From NCBI RefSeq assembly GCF_022771645.1, contig NZ_JALFCU010000108.1, positions 1 through 25,873 on the forward strand: 25,873 bases of DNA, given 5' to 3'. The notes beneath the pieces were generated by a model. It was not told the origin of the DNA and made no database searches. It saw nothing but the letters and a program-made list of their open reading frames with translations. Positions 1 to 6,641 of this stretch are shown here, in pieces; position 1 is the stretch's first letter; the number at the start of each line of letters is the position of its first letter. The stretch comes from Selenomonas sp. Its GTDB lineage: Bacteria > Bacillota > Negativicutes > Selenomonadales > Selenomonadaceae. A program made the position numbers and the translations under genes.

Positions 1-49
1 CGAGGTCGGATTTGAATTTGGAAGTGAAATGACGACGTGTACGTGACAT
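1..49 (-). CDS. IS3-family transposase OrfA, N-terminal fragment (runs off window)
   Basis: Only the first 16 codons are in the window, reading MSRTRRHFTSKFKSDL. This matches the usual start of IS3-family OrfA helix-turn-helix proteins: a basic R-R run, then F-T-x-x-F-K, leading into the Tnp_1 helix-turn-helix domain. An AAAGGAG ribosome binding site stands at the right distance upstream on the minus strand (about 57-65). In intact elements OrfA is joined by programmed frameshifting to the DDE-type OrfB, which would lie to the left of this window. Whether the copy is intact cannot be judged. Confidence 0.65.
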   Translation of the reverse strand, partial: MSRTRRHFTSKFKSDL

Positions 50-114
50 GATGAATCTCCTTTTCAATGGTCTCCCCAGTATACCACGAGATTCATTATA
101 AAACCTGTCCGACA
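1..114 (-). mobile_element. End of an IS3-type insertion sequence (partial)
   Basis: The element enters from the left edge and reads on the minus strand. The start of a transposase OrfA lies at 49-1. About 65 bases upstream is a candidate terminal inverted repeat, minus-strand TGTCGGACAGGTTT at 114-101, which begins with the TG dinucleotide usual for IS3-family ends. A TATAAT box on the minus strand (99-94) could be the -10 of the transposase promoter. The family is inferred from the OrfA N-terminus. The boundary at 114 is inferred without seeing the other end, so the target duplication cannot be confirmed. Confidence 0.6.
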
Positions 115-129
115 ATGTCTTAATTCATG

Positions 130-182
130 GTGCCATTATAATCGGAAATGGTACGATGTCTGCCACGCAATCATGAAATGAT
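130..182. promoter_or_regulatory. Inverted repeats upstream of glyQ
   Basis: Two short dyads lie between the IS end and the glyQ promoter. GTGCCATT (130-137) can pair with AATGGTAC (147-154), with one G-U pair. ATCAT (170-174) pairs with ATGAT (178-182) around GAA. The loop of the first holds a plus-strand TATAAT (137-142), and its right arm is part of an extended -10-like TGGTACGAT (149-157). They may be an operator or a second weak promoter. There is no T-box sequence, although glycyl-tRNA synthetase genes of Firmicutes often carry one. Confidence 0.3.
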
Positions 183-219
183 GGTCTGATATCTCAAATA
201 AAGAGAGCGACACGAACGC

Positions 220-248
220 TTGACATGGTTTTTTGCGTTTGCTAGACT
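220..248 (+). promoter_or_regulatory. Sigma-70-type promoter of glyQS
   Basis: A perfect -35 TTGACA (220-225) is followed after 17 bases by TAGACT (243-248). Transcription would start near 255, leaving a short leader of about 35 bases before the glyQ start. That is too short for a T-box or other riboswitch. Confidence 0.8.
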
Positions 249-289
249 TGATAGAAGTATCTTTGTAAATCAGAAGAGGAGATGTCCCC

Positions 290-1174
290 ATGAAATTTCA
301 GGAAATCATCCTGGCCTTGCAGCAGTTCTGGCATGAGCAGGGCTGCATTCTTGGCGAGCCGTATGATGTGGAGAAGGGCGCGGGCACGATGAACCCGTCG
401 ACGTTCTTGCGCGTGCTCGGCCCGGAGCCGTGGAACGTCGCATATGTCGAGCCGTCGCGCCGCCCAGCCGATGGCCGCTACGGCGACAACCCGAACCGCC
501 TCTATCAGCATCACCAGTTCCAGGTCATCATGAAGCCGTCGCCCGACAACATCCAGGAGCTCTATCTTGAGAGCCTGGAGCGCCTCGGCATCGATCCGAA
601 GCAGCACGACATCCGCTTCGTCGAGGACAACTGGGAGTCGCCGACGCTCGGCGCCTGGGGCCTCGGCTGGGAAGTCTGGCTCGACGGCATGGAGATCACG
701 CAGTTCACGTATTTCCAGCAGGTCGGCGGGCAGGACGTGCGCCCTGTCGCGTCGGAGATCACGTACGGCCTCGAGCGCCTCGCGATGTACATCCAGGGCG
801 TCGAGAACGTTTACGACGTGCAGTGGACGGACGATTACACGTACGGCGACGTGTTCCACCAGAATGAGTACGAGCAGTCCGTCTATGCGTTCGACCTGTC
901 GGACGAAAAGCTGCTGTTCGACCTCTTCGACAAGTACGAGGCCGAGGCCGTGCGCATCATCGAGAAGGGCTATGTGCATCCAGCGTATGATTACGTGCTG
1001 AAATGCTCGCACACGTTCAACCTGCTCGACGCGCGCGGCGCGATCTCCGTGTCGCAGCGCCAGGCGTTCATCGACCGCGTGCGCCGTCTCGCGCGCATGT
1101 GCGCCGAGTGTTATCTGAAGCAGCGCGAAGAGCTCGGCTACCCGATGCTGCATCGTCTCGACAAAAAGAACTAA
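290..1174 (+). CDS. glyQ: Glycine--tRNA ligase, alpha subunit
   Basis: GlyQ is the catalytic-core subunit of the bacterial alpha2beta2 glycyl-tRNA synthetase. It activates glycine with ATP and charges tRNA-Gly in the cytoplasm. The 294-residue product has the family's usual length (E. coli about 303). The N-terminal FQEIILALQQFW segment is typical. The class II motif 2 region follows around residues 51-82, with YVEPSRRPADGRYGDNPNR and then QHHQFQVIMKPSP. The ATG at 290 follows AGAGGAG (274-280). Fifteen bases separate its stop from the glyS ATG, so the two subunits are co-transcribed in the usual order. The IS end 175 bases upstream leaves the promoter intact. Confidence 0.97.
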   Translation: MKFQEIILALQQFWHEQGCILGEPYDVEKGAGTMNPSTFLRVLGPEPWNVAYVEPSRRPADGRYGDNPNRLYQHHQFQVIMKPSPDNIQELYLESLERLGIDPKQHDIRFVEDNWESPTLGAWGLGWEVWLDGMEITQFTYFQQVGGQDVRPVASEITYGLERLAMYIQGVENVYDVQWTDDYTYGDVFHQNEYEQSVYAFDLSDEKLLFDLFDKYEAEAVRIIEKGYVHPAYDYVLKCSHTFNLLDARGAISVSQRQAFIDRVRRLARMCAECYLKQREELGYPMLHRLDKKN

Positions 1175-1189
1175 AGGGGGACTTTGACA

Positions 1190-3250
1190 ATGGCGAAAGA
1201 ATTACTCCTCGAAATCGGCACGGAAGAAGTCCCTGCCCATGTCATGCCGGGCATCCTCGCCCAGCTGAAAGAAAAAGCGGAAACGGCGCTGAAAGAAGCG
1301 AACCTCGCATACGAGAGCGTCGAGACGCTCGGCACGCCGCGCCGCACGGCGCTCCTCGTGCACGGCCTTGCCGAGCAGCAGGCCGATGTCACGACGGAGA
1401 ACCGCGGCCCGTCCATCAAGATCGCGTTCGATGCGGACGGCAAGCCGACGAAAGCGGCGCAAGGCTTTGCGCGCGGCCAGCACGTCGCGCCCGAAGACCT
1501 CGTGCAGAAGGACGGCTATGTCTATGCCGTCGTGCACAAGGCCGGCCAGCAGACGGCAAAACTGCTCGAAACGATGCTCCCCAACCTCATCTGCGGCCTC
1601 TCGTTCCCGAACAATATGCGTTGGGGGAGCCTCGACTTCAAATTCATCCGCCCGTTGCGCTGGATTGTCGCGCTGCTTGGAGATGCCGTCATCCCGTTCG
1701 AAGTCGCGACGGTGAAGTCCGGCCGCACGTCGCGCGGCCATCGCTTCCTGTCGACGGGTGATTTCGAAATCGCGCAGGCGAGCGACTACGTCGCGGCGTG
1801 CGAGAAAGCGTTCATCATCGTCGACCAGAACCGTCGCAAGGACATGATCCGTCAGCAGATCGAAGAGGTCGCGAAGGCCAACGGCGGCCACGCGGAAATC
1901 ACGGAAGACCTGCTCGAAGAAGTCGTCTACCTCGTCGAATATCCGACGGCGCTTTGCGGCAAATTCGAAGACAAGTATCTGAAGCTCCCGGCCGAGGCCG
2001 TCATCACGCCGATGCGTGACCACCAGCGCTATTTCCCCGTGAAGGACGCGGACGGGGGGCTCTTGCCGCTCTTCATCACGGTGCGCAACGGCGGAAAGGA
2101 ACACCTCGAGACCGTCCAGCACGGCAACGAGCGCGTGCTGCGCGCCCGCCTCGACGACGCACAGTTCTTCTTTGACGAAGACCGCAAAAAGAGCCTGGAA
2201 GAGCATCGCGAGAAGCTCAAGACCGTCGTGTTCCAGCAGGGCCTCGGCACGATGTACGAAAAGACGGAGCGCATGGCGGCGCTCGCCGACTTCATCGCCG
2301 ATGCCACCCATGCGGATGAAAAAGCGCACAAGCACGCGCACCGCGCGGCGCTGCTCTCGAAGGCCGATCTCGTCACGGGCATGGTGCAGGAATTTACGGA
2401 ACTGCAGGGCGTCATGGGGCGCGAGTACGCGCGCCTCGATGGCGAGTGCGAGAAGGTCGCCATCGCCATCGACGAGCACTATATGCCGCGCTTCGCGGGC
2501 GACGCGCAGCCGCAGTCCGATGCCGGCCGCATCGTAAGCACAGCGGACAAAATCGACACGATCGTCGGCACGTTCCACCTCGGCAAGATCCCGACAGGCT
2601 CGCAAGACCCGTTCGCACTGCGCCGCCAGGCGCTCGGCCTCGTGAACATGAGCATCGAGGCGAAGCAGCACCTCTCGATTTCTGCCGTTGTCTCGAAGTC
2701 CATGGACCTCTACGGCATCACGGACGAAAAAGAGCGTGCGAAGATGCAGCAGGACGTCGCCGATTTCCTGCGCCTGCGCCTGAAGAACGTGCTCGAAGGC
2801 GAAAGTATCCGCTACGATGTCATCGACAGCGTGCTCGGCGACGTCGACGACCTCTACAATGCCTTTTTGCGCGCACAAGCTGTGCAGAAGTTCGTGGAAA
2901 GCGCGGAAGCCGCTGCAAACATCCAAGCGTTCGTCCGCGTCGCGAACCTCGCGAAAAAATCGGAAAGCGACAAGGTGGACGAAAGCCTCTGCAAGGAAGC
3001 AGTCGAAAAGAGCCTCTATCAGGCCTACACGTCGACGGAAAGCGCCGTCGAAAGCCTCGTGAATGGCGAAGACTACACGGGCGCGATCGACGCGCTGACA
3101 GAGCTCGCGAAACCCATCGACGCCTTCTTCGACGGCGTGCTCGTCATGGACAAGGACGAAGCGGTCAAGAACAACCGCCTCGGCCTGCTGAAAGCCATCG
3201 ACGAGACGGTCGCCCGCGTCGCGGACTTCTCGAAGATCGTGCTGGCATGA
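1190..3250 (+). CDS. glyS: Glycine--tRNA ligase, beta subunit
   Basis: GlyS is the beta subunit that recognises and binds tRNA-Gly in the GlyQS enzyme. The 686-residue product matches the usual 680-690. It opens with the family signature LLLEIGTEEVPAHVMPG. An HD-like region lies in the middle (the KADLVTGMVQEFTELQG segment), and the C-terminal part fits the DALR anticodon-binding domain. I chose ATG at 1190 over the in-frame TTG at 1184. AAGGGGG (1174-1180) sits 9 bases before the ATG but only 3 before the TTG. The gene ends just before a strong terminator. No frameshift or missing part is seen. Confidence 0.97.
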   Translation: MAKELLLEIGTEEVPAHVMPGILAQLKEKAETALKEANLAYESVETLGTPRRTALLVHGLAEQQADVTTENRGPSIKIAFDADGKPTKAAQGFARGQHVAPEDLVQKDGYVYAVVHKAGQQTAKLLETMLPNLICGLSFPNNMRWGSLDFKFIRPLRWIVALLGDAVIPFEVATVKSGRTSRGHRFLSTGDFEIAQASDYVAACEKAFIIVDQNRRKDMIRQQIEEVAKANGGHAEITEDLLEEVVYLVEYPTALCGKFEDKYLKLPAEAVITPMRDHQRYFPVKDADGGLLPLFITVRNGGKEHLETVQHGNERVLRARLDDAQFFFDEDRKKSLEEHREKLKTVVFQQGLGTMYEKTERMAALADFIADATHADEKAHKHAHRAALLSKADLVTGMVQEFTELQGVMGREYARLDGECEKVAIAIDEHYMPRFAGDAQPQSDAGRIVSTADKIDTIVGTFHLGKIPTGSQDPFALRRQALGLVNMSIEAKQHLSISAVVSKSMDLYGITDEKERAKMQQDVADFLRLRLKNVLEGESIRYDVIDSVLGDVDDLYNAFLRAQAVQKFVESAEAAANIQAFVRVANLAKKSESDKVDESLCKEAVEKSLYQAYTSTESAVESLVNGEDYTGAIDALTELAKPIDAFFDGVLVMDKDEAVKNNRLGLLKAIDETVARVADFSKIVLA

Positions 3251-3266
3251 CCGCATAAAAATTTTT

Positions 3267-3310
3267 GCATCAAAAAAGCCTGTTGCGTTTGCAGCAGGCT
3301 TTTTTGATGC
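3267..3310. terminator. Bidirectional terminator between glyS and the lptA-like gene
   Basis: A 20-base-pair stem (3267-3286 with 3291-3310) with one G-U pair closes on a GTTT loop. Runs of A on the left arm and T on the right arm give a T-tract on either strand, so it can end both convergent transcripts. Confidence 0.9.
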
Positions 3311-3324
3311 GGCGGCCTCCCCGG

Positions 3325-3957
3325 TCAGCTGTACTGCCGCACGCTGCCGCTTTCGAAATCGAACACGAGCGTGCCGGCGACGGTTTCTTTGCCATTCTCG
3401 ATGCAGACGACGTGGCCGTGGAACGTCGCGGTGCTTGCGCTCCAGTCACACGTCGCGCTCTCGGCGCGGATGGCGAGACCGGGGCGTTCGAAGCGGACGC
3501 GGCCGAAGAGCATCGTCGACGGCGCGAAGCCTTCGAGATAGACGGCGTCGGCGGTGAAGAACGCTTCGCCGCCCTTGTCGAGCGAGACGCTGCCTTCGCC
3601 CCAGATCTCGAAGTTCGTCGCGCTGACTTGCGCGTCATCCATGCGCGTCACGCGGTCGCCGTTTGTGACGGTGACGTTGCCGGAGAGATGGTAGCGGCCC
3701 GTGTCGGCGTCGTATTCTGTTTCTTCTGCCGTGACGACGGGCTTCTGCGTCGTGTCGTCGGGCGCGACGATCGCTTTTTGCGTCGGCGTGCTGGCCGGGA
3801 TGACGGATTTTTGCATCGTGTCGTTCGCGGTGACAGCTGCCGGTTGCGAATCGGCGGCGACGGAGGATGGCGGATCGGCAGAGACGGGCGCGACCGTGAT
3901 GGCAGAGGCGGCGAGCGCAAGGCAGAGCACAGCGGAAAATCGTTTGCGAGCGTGCAT
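3325..3957 (-). CDS. Exported OstA/LptA-like protein
   Basis: LptA-type proteins bridge the periplasm and carry lipopolysaccharide to the outer membrane. The 210-residue product starts with a signal peptide: basic MHARKR, a hydrophobic stretch, and a probable cut after VSA at residue 27. Residues 45-77 form a linker of three 11-residue repeats. From about residue 74 comes a beta-rich OstA-like domain with the YDADTGRYHLSGNVTVTNGD segment. Start ATG at 3957 follows AAAGGAG (3971-3965). It has its own promoter and stands alone, without lptB, lptC or kdo genes beside it. It may therefore be an extra OstA-domain protein and not the main LptA. Fold assignment is fairly secure; the LPS role is inferred. 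Confidence 0.75.
   Translation of the reverse strand: MHARKRFSAVLCLALAASAITVAPVSADPPSSVAADSQPAAVTANDTMQKSVIPASTPTQKAIVAPDDTTQKPVVTAEETEYDADTGRYHLSGNVTVTNGDRVTRMDDAQVSATNFEIWGEGSVSLDKGGEAFFTADAVYLEGFAPSTMLFGRVRFERPGLAIRAESATCDWSASTATFHGHVVCIENGKETVAGTLVFDFESGSVRQYS
3727..3825 (-). repeat. Three tandem 33-base repeats inside the lptA-like gene
   Basis: Residues 45-77 of the OstA-like protein read NDTMQKSVIPA, STPTQKAIVAP and DDTTQKPVVTA. The three units share T-x-Q-K followed by two hydrophobic residues in register. The units lie between the signal peptide and the OstA domain and are probably a flexible, variable-length linker. Confidence 0.75.
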
Positions 3958-4009
3958 GAATCTGCTCCTTTCTGTGACGTTGTTTGCTTGGCGGTTTTGC
4001 TTTCCTTCT

Positions 4010-4038
4010 ATTTTACTACATTTTCAAAAAAGTGCCAA
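4010..4038 (-). promoter_or_regulatory. Promoter of the lptA-like gene
   Basis: On the minus strand, TTGGCA (4038-4033) is separated by 17 bases from TAAAAT (4015-4010). This lies about 50 bases upstream of the lptA-like start codon. Confidence 0.7.
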
Positions 4039-4131
4039 AAACCCGAAAAAATTACAAATTGCAAGGAGGAATTTTTTTCTCGGCGTAGAATCTTTCATTC
4101 ATAAGAAATAAGCAGCGCTCTTTGCCGACTG

Positions 4132-4164
4132 CACGGCCGTGACCATGCATGCAAATGGCATAAT
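4132..4164 (+). promoter_or_regulatory. Candidate glg operon promoter with palindromic operator
   Basis: An extended -10-like sequence TGGCATAAT (4156-4164) would start transcription near 4171, leaving a leader of about 80 bases before glgC. No good -35 hexamer is seen. The -35 position is instead occupied by a perfect 10-base palindrome CACGGCCGTG (4132-4141), which could be an operator or activator site. A TTGACA at 4164-4169 has no matching -10. Confidence 0.4.
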
Positions 4165-4250
4165 TGACAGAAAAATCACATTTGCAACAGGAATTGCGAG
4201 CAAGGGATAGGGGCCTTCCCGCGTTCCACATCTCCAGGGAGGTTATTTTT

Positions 4251-5405
4251 ATGAGTAAGACAGAATGCTTGGCCATGATTCTCGCGGGCGGCCAGGGCAG
4301 CCGCCTCGGTGCGCTGACGAAGAACATCGCGAAGCCGGCCGTGCCGTTCGGCGGGAAATACCGCATCATCGATTTTCCGCTGTCGAACTGCGCGAACTCC
4401 GGCATCGAGAAGGTCGGCGTGCTGACGCAGTACCGTCCGCTCGAGCTGCACAACTACCTCGCGACCGGCAGCTCGTGGGACCTCGACACGAAGGACGGCG
4501 GCGTCTTCATCCTGCCGCCGTATGCGCGCGAGAAGGGCGCGGATTGGTACCGCGGCACAGCGGACGCCATTTACCAGAACCTGAACTTCATCGACCTCGC
4601 GGATCCGGAGTATGTGCTGATCCTCTCGGGCGACCACATCTACACGATGGATTATTCGTGGATGCTCGAGGCGCACAAGAAGAACAAGGCCGATGCGACG
4701 ATCGGCGTCATCCCCGTGTCGATGGAAGAAGCGCCGCGCTTCGGCATCATGAACACGGACAAGGAAGGCCGCATCGAGGAGTTCGAGGAGAAGCCGGCAC
4801 ATCCGAAATCGAACCTCGCGTCGATGGGCATCTACATCTTCACGGCATCGTTCCTGAAGAAATACCTCGAAGAGGATGCGAAGGACGAGACGTCGTTACA
4901 TGACTTCGGCAAGAACATCATTCCGAAGATGCTTGCCGACAAGGCGCGCCTGTTCTCGTATGCGTTCGAGGGCTATTGGAAGGATGTCGGCACGATCGAG
5001 AGCCTCTGGCAGGCAAACATGGATCTCCTGCAGGACGAGCCTCCGTTCGAGCTCAACGGCGATTGGAAGATCTATTCGTCGAATCCGTCCATGCCGCCGC
5101 ACTATGTCGGCCCCGAGGCGAAGATCAAGAACTCGATGATCTCCGAAGGCTCGATGGTCCTCGGCGAGGTCGAGAACTCCGTCATCTTCCCAGGCGTCCG
5201 CATCGGCAAGGGCGCGAAGGTCACGAACGCCGTCATCCTGCCGTCGACGGTCATCGGTGACAATGCGGTCGTCGACTACGCCATCATCGCGCAGAACTGC
5301 GACATCCAGGCGGATGCGCACGTCGAGGGCGCGCTCGGCGCGATCACGGTCGTCGCCGAGGGCGAGACGGTTGACGCGGCCGCCGGTTCGAAGCAGGTCG
5401 GCTGA
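4251..5405 (+). CDS. glgC: Glucose-1-phosphate adenylyltransferase, catalytic subunit
   Basis: GlgC makes ADP-glucose from ATP and glucose-1-phosphate, the committed step of glycogen synthesis. The 384-residue product has the pyrophosphorylase signature AGGQGSRLGALT at residues 12-23, the KPAVPFGGKYRIIDF segment, and DWYRGTADAIYQN. A left-handed beta-helix of hexapeptide repeats forms the C-terminus (NSVIFPGVRIGKGAKVTNAV). Length matches Bacillus-type GlgC. I chose ATG at 4251 because AGGGAGG (4236-4242) lies just upstream; an in-frame TTG at 4164 lacks such a site. It heads the run glgC-glgD-glgP-glgB-glgA. As in Bacilli, it probably forms a hetero-oligomer with the GlgD next to it. Confidence 0.97.
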   Translation: MSKTECLAMILAGGQGSRLGALTKNIAKPAVPFGGKYRIIDFPLSNCANSGIEKVGVLTQYRPLELHNYLATGSSWDLDTKDGGVFILPPYAREKGADWYRGTADAIYQNLNFIDLADPEYVLILSGDHIYTMDYSWMLEAHKKNKADATIGVIPVSMEEAPRFGIMNTDKEGRIEEFEEKPAHPKSNLASMGIYIFTASFLKKYLEEDAKDETSLHDFGKNIIPKMLADKARLFSYAFEGYWKDVGTIESLWQANMDLLQDEPPFELNGDWKIYSSNPSMPPHYVGPEAKIKNSMISEGSMVLGEVENSVIFPGVRIGKGAKVTNAVILPSTVIGDNAVVDYAIIAQNCDIQADAHVEGALGAITVVAEGETVDAAAGSKQVG

Positions 5406-5452
5406 GTGCCGCCACAGAATAGTTGATACGTTCCTCTATTCAAACGGGGTGA

Positions 5453-6565
5453 ATGAAATTGAAAACAGTCATGGGCATTGTCGACCTCCAGGAGAAGAAG
5501 AGCCTCATCCGCGAGCTCGCGGACAAGCGCTCCGTCGAGTCGATTCCGTTTGCAGGGCGTTACCGCCTCATTGATTTCTCGTTGTCGAGCATGGTGAACT
5601 CCGGCATCTCGAATGTCGGCATCATGCTGCCGGACGAGCCGCGTTCCGTGCTCGATCATCTCCGTTCCGGCAAGGACTGGGATCTCGCCCGCCGTCACGA
5701 CGGCCTGTTCTATCTGCCGTACGCACAGGATGAAGAGGACCTCCGCAAGGGCGATCTCAAGAACTTCTACCACAACCTCGATTTCATCGAGCACAGTAGC
5801 CAGAAGTACGTGCTGCTCGCGCGCGGCAGCTTCATCTACAACATGGACTTCAACCCCGTGCTGCGCTTCCACCAGAACACAGGCGCGGACATCACGATGG
5901 TCTACCACACGGCGGATACGGAATCCGTCGGCAAGAACGTCGTGCTTGAGACGGCGGACAACGGCCTCGTCTCCGATATTTCCGAGAAGCCGGCCATCTA
6001 CGACGGCTCGAAGGTCTCGATGAGCATCTACCTCATGGAGAAGAAAGTCTTCGTCGAGCTCGTCCGCTACACGTACGAGCACGGCGGCCAGGACTTCCTG
6101 ATGGATGGCATCATCCGCCGCGCGAACGAGTACACGATTTACGCGTACGAGCATGACGGCTACGTCGCGCACATCGATTCGACGGCGGCGTACTACAAGG
6201 CGAACATGGACATCCTCGAGCCGGAAGTCTGGCAGGAACTGTTCATGGGCGAGAACAGCATCTTCACGAAGGTGAAGGACGCCGTCCCTGTGCAGTACAA
6301 GGAAACGGCGGACGTCAAGAACAGCCTCATCGCGAACGGCTGCATCATCCGCGGCTCGGTCGAGAACAGCATCCTGTTCCGCGGCGTCAAGGTCGGCAAA
6401 GACGTCAAGATCAAGAACTCGATCATCATGCAGAAGGCGGATATCGAGGAAGGCTCTCTCGTCGAAAACGTCATCTGCGACAAGAATGTGACGATCTCCA
6501 AGGATAAATGGTTGAAGGGTGCACCAAATTATCCTTTGATTGTTGCCAAAAATGTGGTAATCTGA
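5453..6565 (+). CDS. glgD: GlgD, regulatory subunit of ADP-glucose pyrophosphorylase
   Basis: GlgD is a GlgC paralogue of Firmicutes that raises the activity of GlgC in a mixed complex. The 370-residue product keeps the fold (IPFAGRYRLIDFSLSSMVNSG, then C-terminal hexapeptide repeats such as NSILFRGVKVGKDVKIKNS). It lacks the GGxGxRLxxLT pyrophosphorylase loop seen in its neighbour, so it is probably not catalytic. The start is uncertain. ATG at 5453 directly follows GGGGTGA, which is too close. A TTG at 5459, two codons later, has better spacing (6 bases) and would give MKTVMGIVDLQ. The glgC stop is 47 bases upstream. Confidence 0.93.
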   Translation: MKLKTVMGIVDLQEKKSLIRELADKRSVESIPFAGRYRLIDFSLSSMVNSGISNVGIMLPDEPRSVLDHLRSGKDWDLARRHDGLFYLPYAQDEEDLRKGDLKNFYHNLDFIEHSSQKYVLLARGSFIYNMDFNPVLRFHQNTGADITMVYHTADTESVGKNVVLETADNGLVSDISEKPAIYDGSKVSMSIYLMEKKVFVELVRYTYEHGGQDFLMDGIIRRANEYTIYAYEHDGYVAHIDSTAAYYKANMDILEPEVWQELFMGENSIFTKVKDAVPVQYKETADVKNSLIANGCIIRGSVENSILFRGVKVGKDVKIKNSIIMQKADIEEGSLVENVICDKNVTISKDKWLKGAPNYPLIVAKNVVI

Positions 6566-6570
6566 ATAAG

Positions 6571-6603
6571 AGGGCCGCTTGGAATCTGGTTCTGGGCGGC
6601 TTT
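6571..6603 (+). other. Weak hairpin between glgD and glgP
   Basis: AGGGCCGC (6571-6578) can pair with GCGGCTTT (6596-6603) using two G-U pairs, and is followed by a T-rich stretch. It could be a partial terminator or an mRNA stabiliser that sets different levels for the GlgCD and GlgPBA parts of the operon. The stem is modest and the loop is 17 bases. Confidence 0.3.
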
Positions 6604-6641
6604 CTGTGTTTCAGGCTTTGTTCAAGTGGGGAGTGTTACAT

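Noticed and set aside
1202..3256. 684-codon antisense reading frame over glyS
   Set aside because: Its sequence is a low-complexity Arg/Val/Asp/Leu-rich pattern, as expected opposite a GC-rich gene. It has no ribosome site, and glyS is certain on the other strand.
4065..4085. AAGGAGGAA followed by a T-rich run, upstream of glgC, as a small-gene start
   Set aside because: No ATG, GTG or TTG with a reading frame of useful length follows at the right distance.
3265..4111. Plus-strand frames opposite the lptA-like gene
   Set aside because: One starts inside the terminator stem and neither looks like a protein; the minus-strand gene has a signal peptide, ribosome site and promoter.
4164..4250. 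N-terminal extension of glgC from a TTG
   Set aside because: The added residues match nothing in GlgC, and the good ribosome site is before the ATG at 4251.
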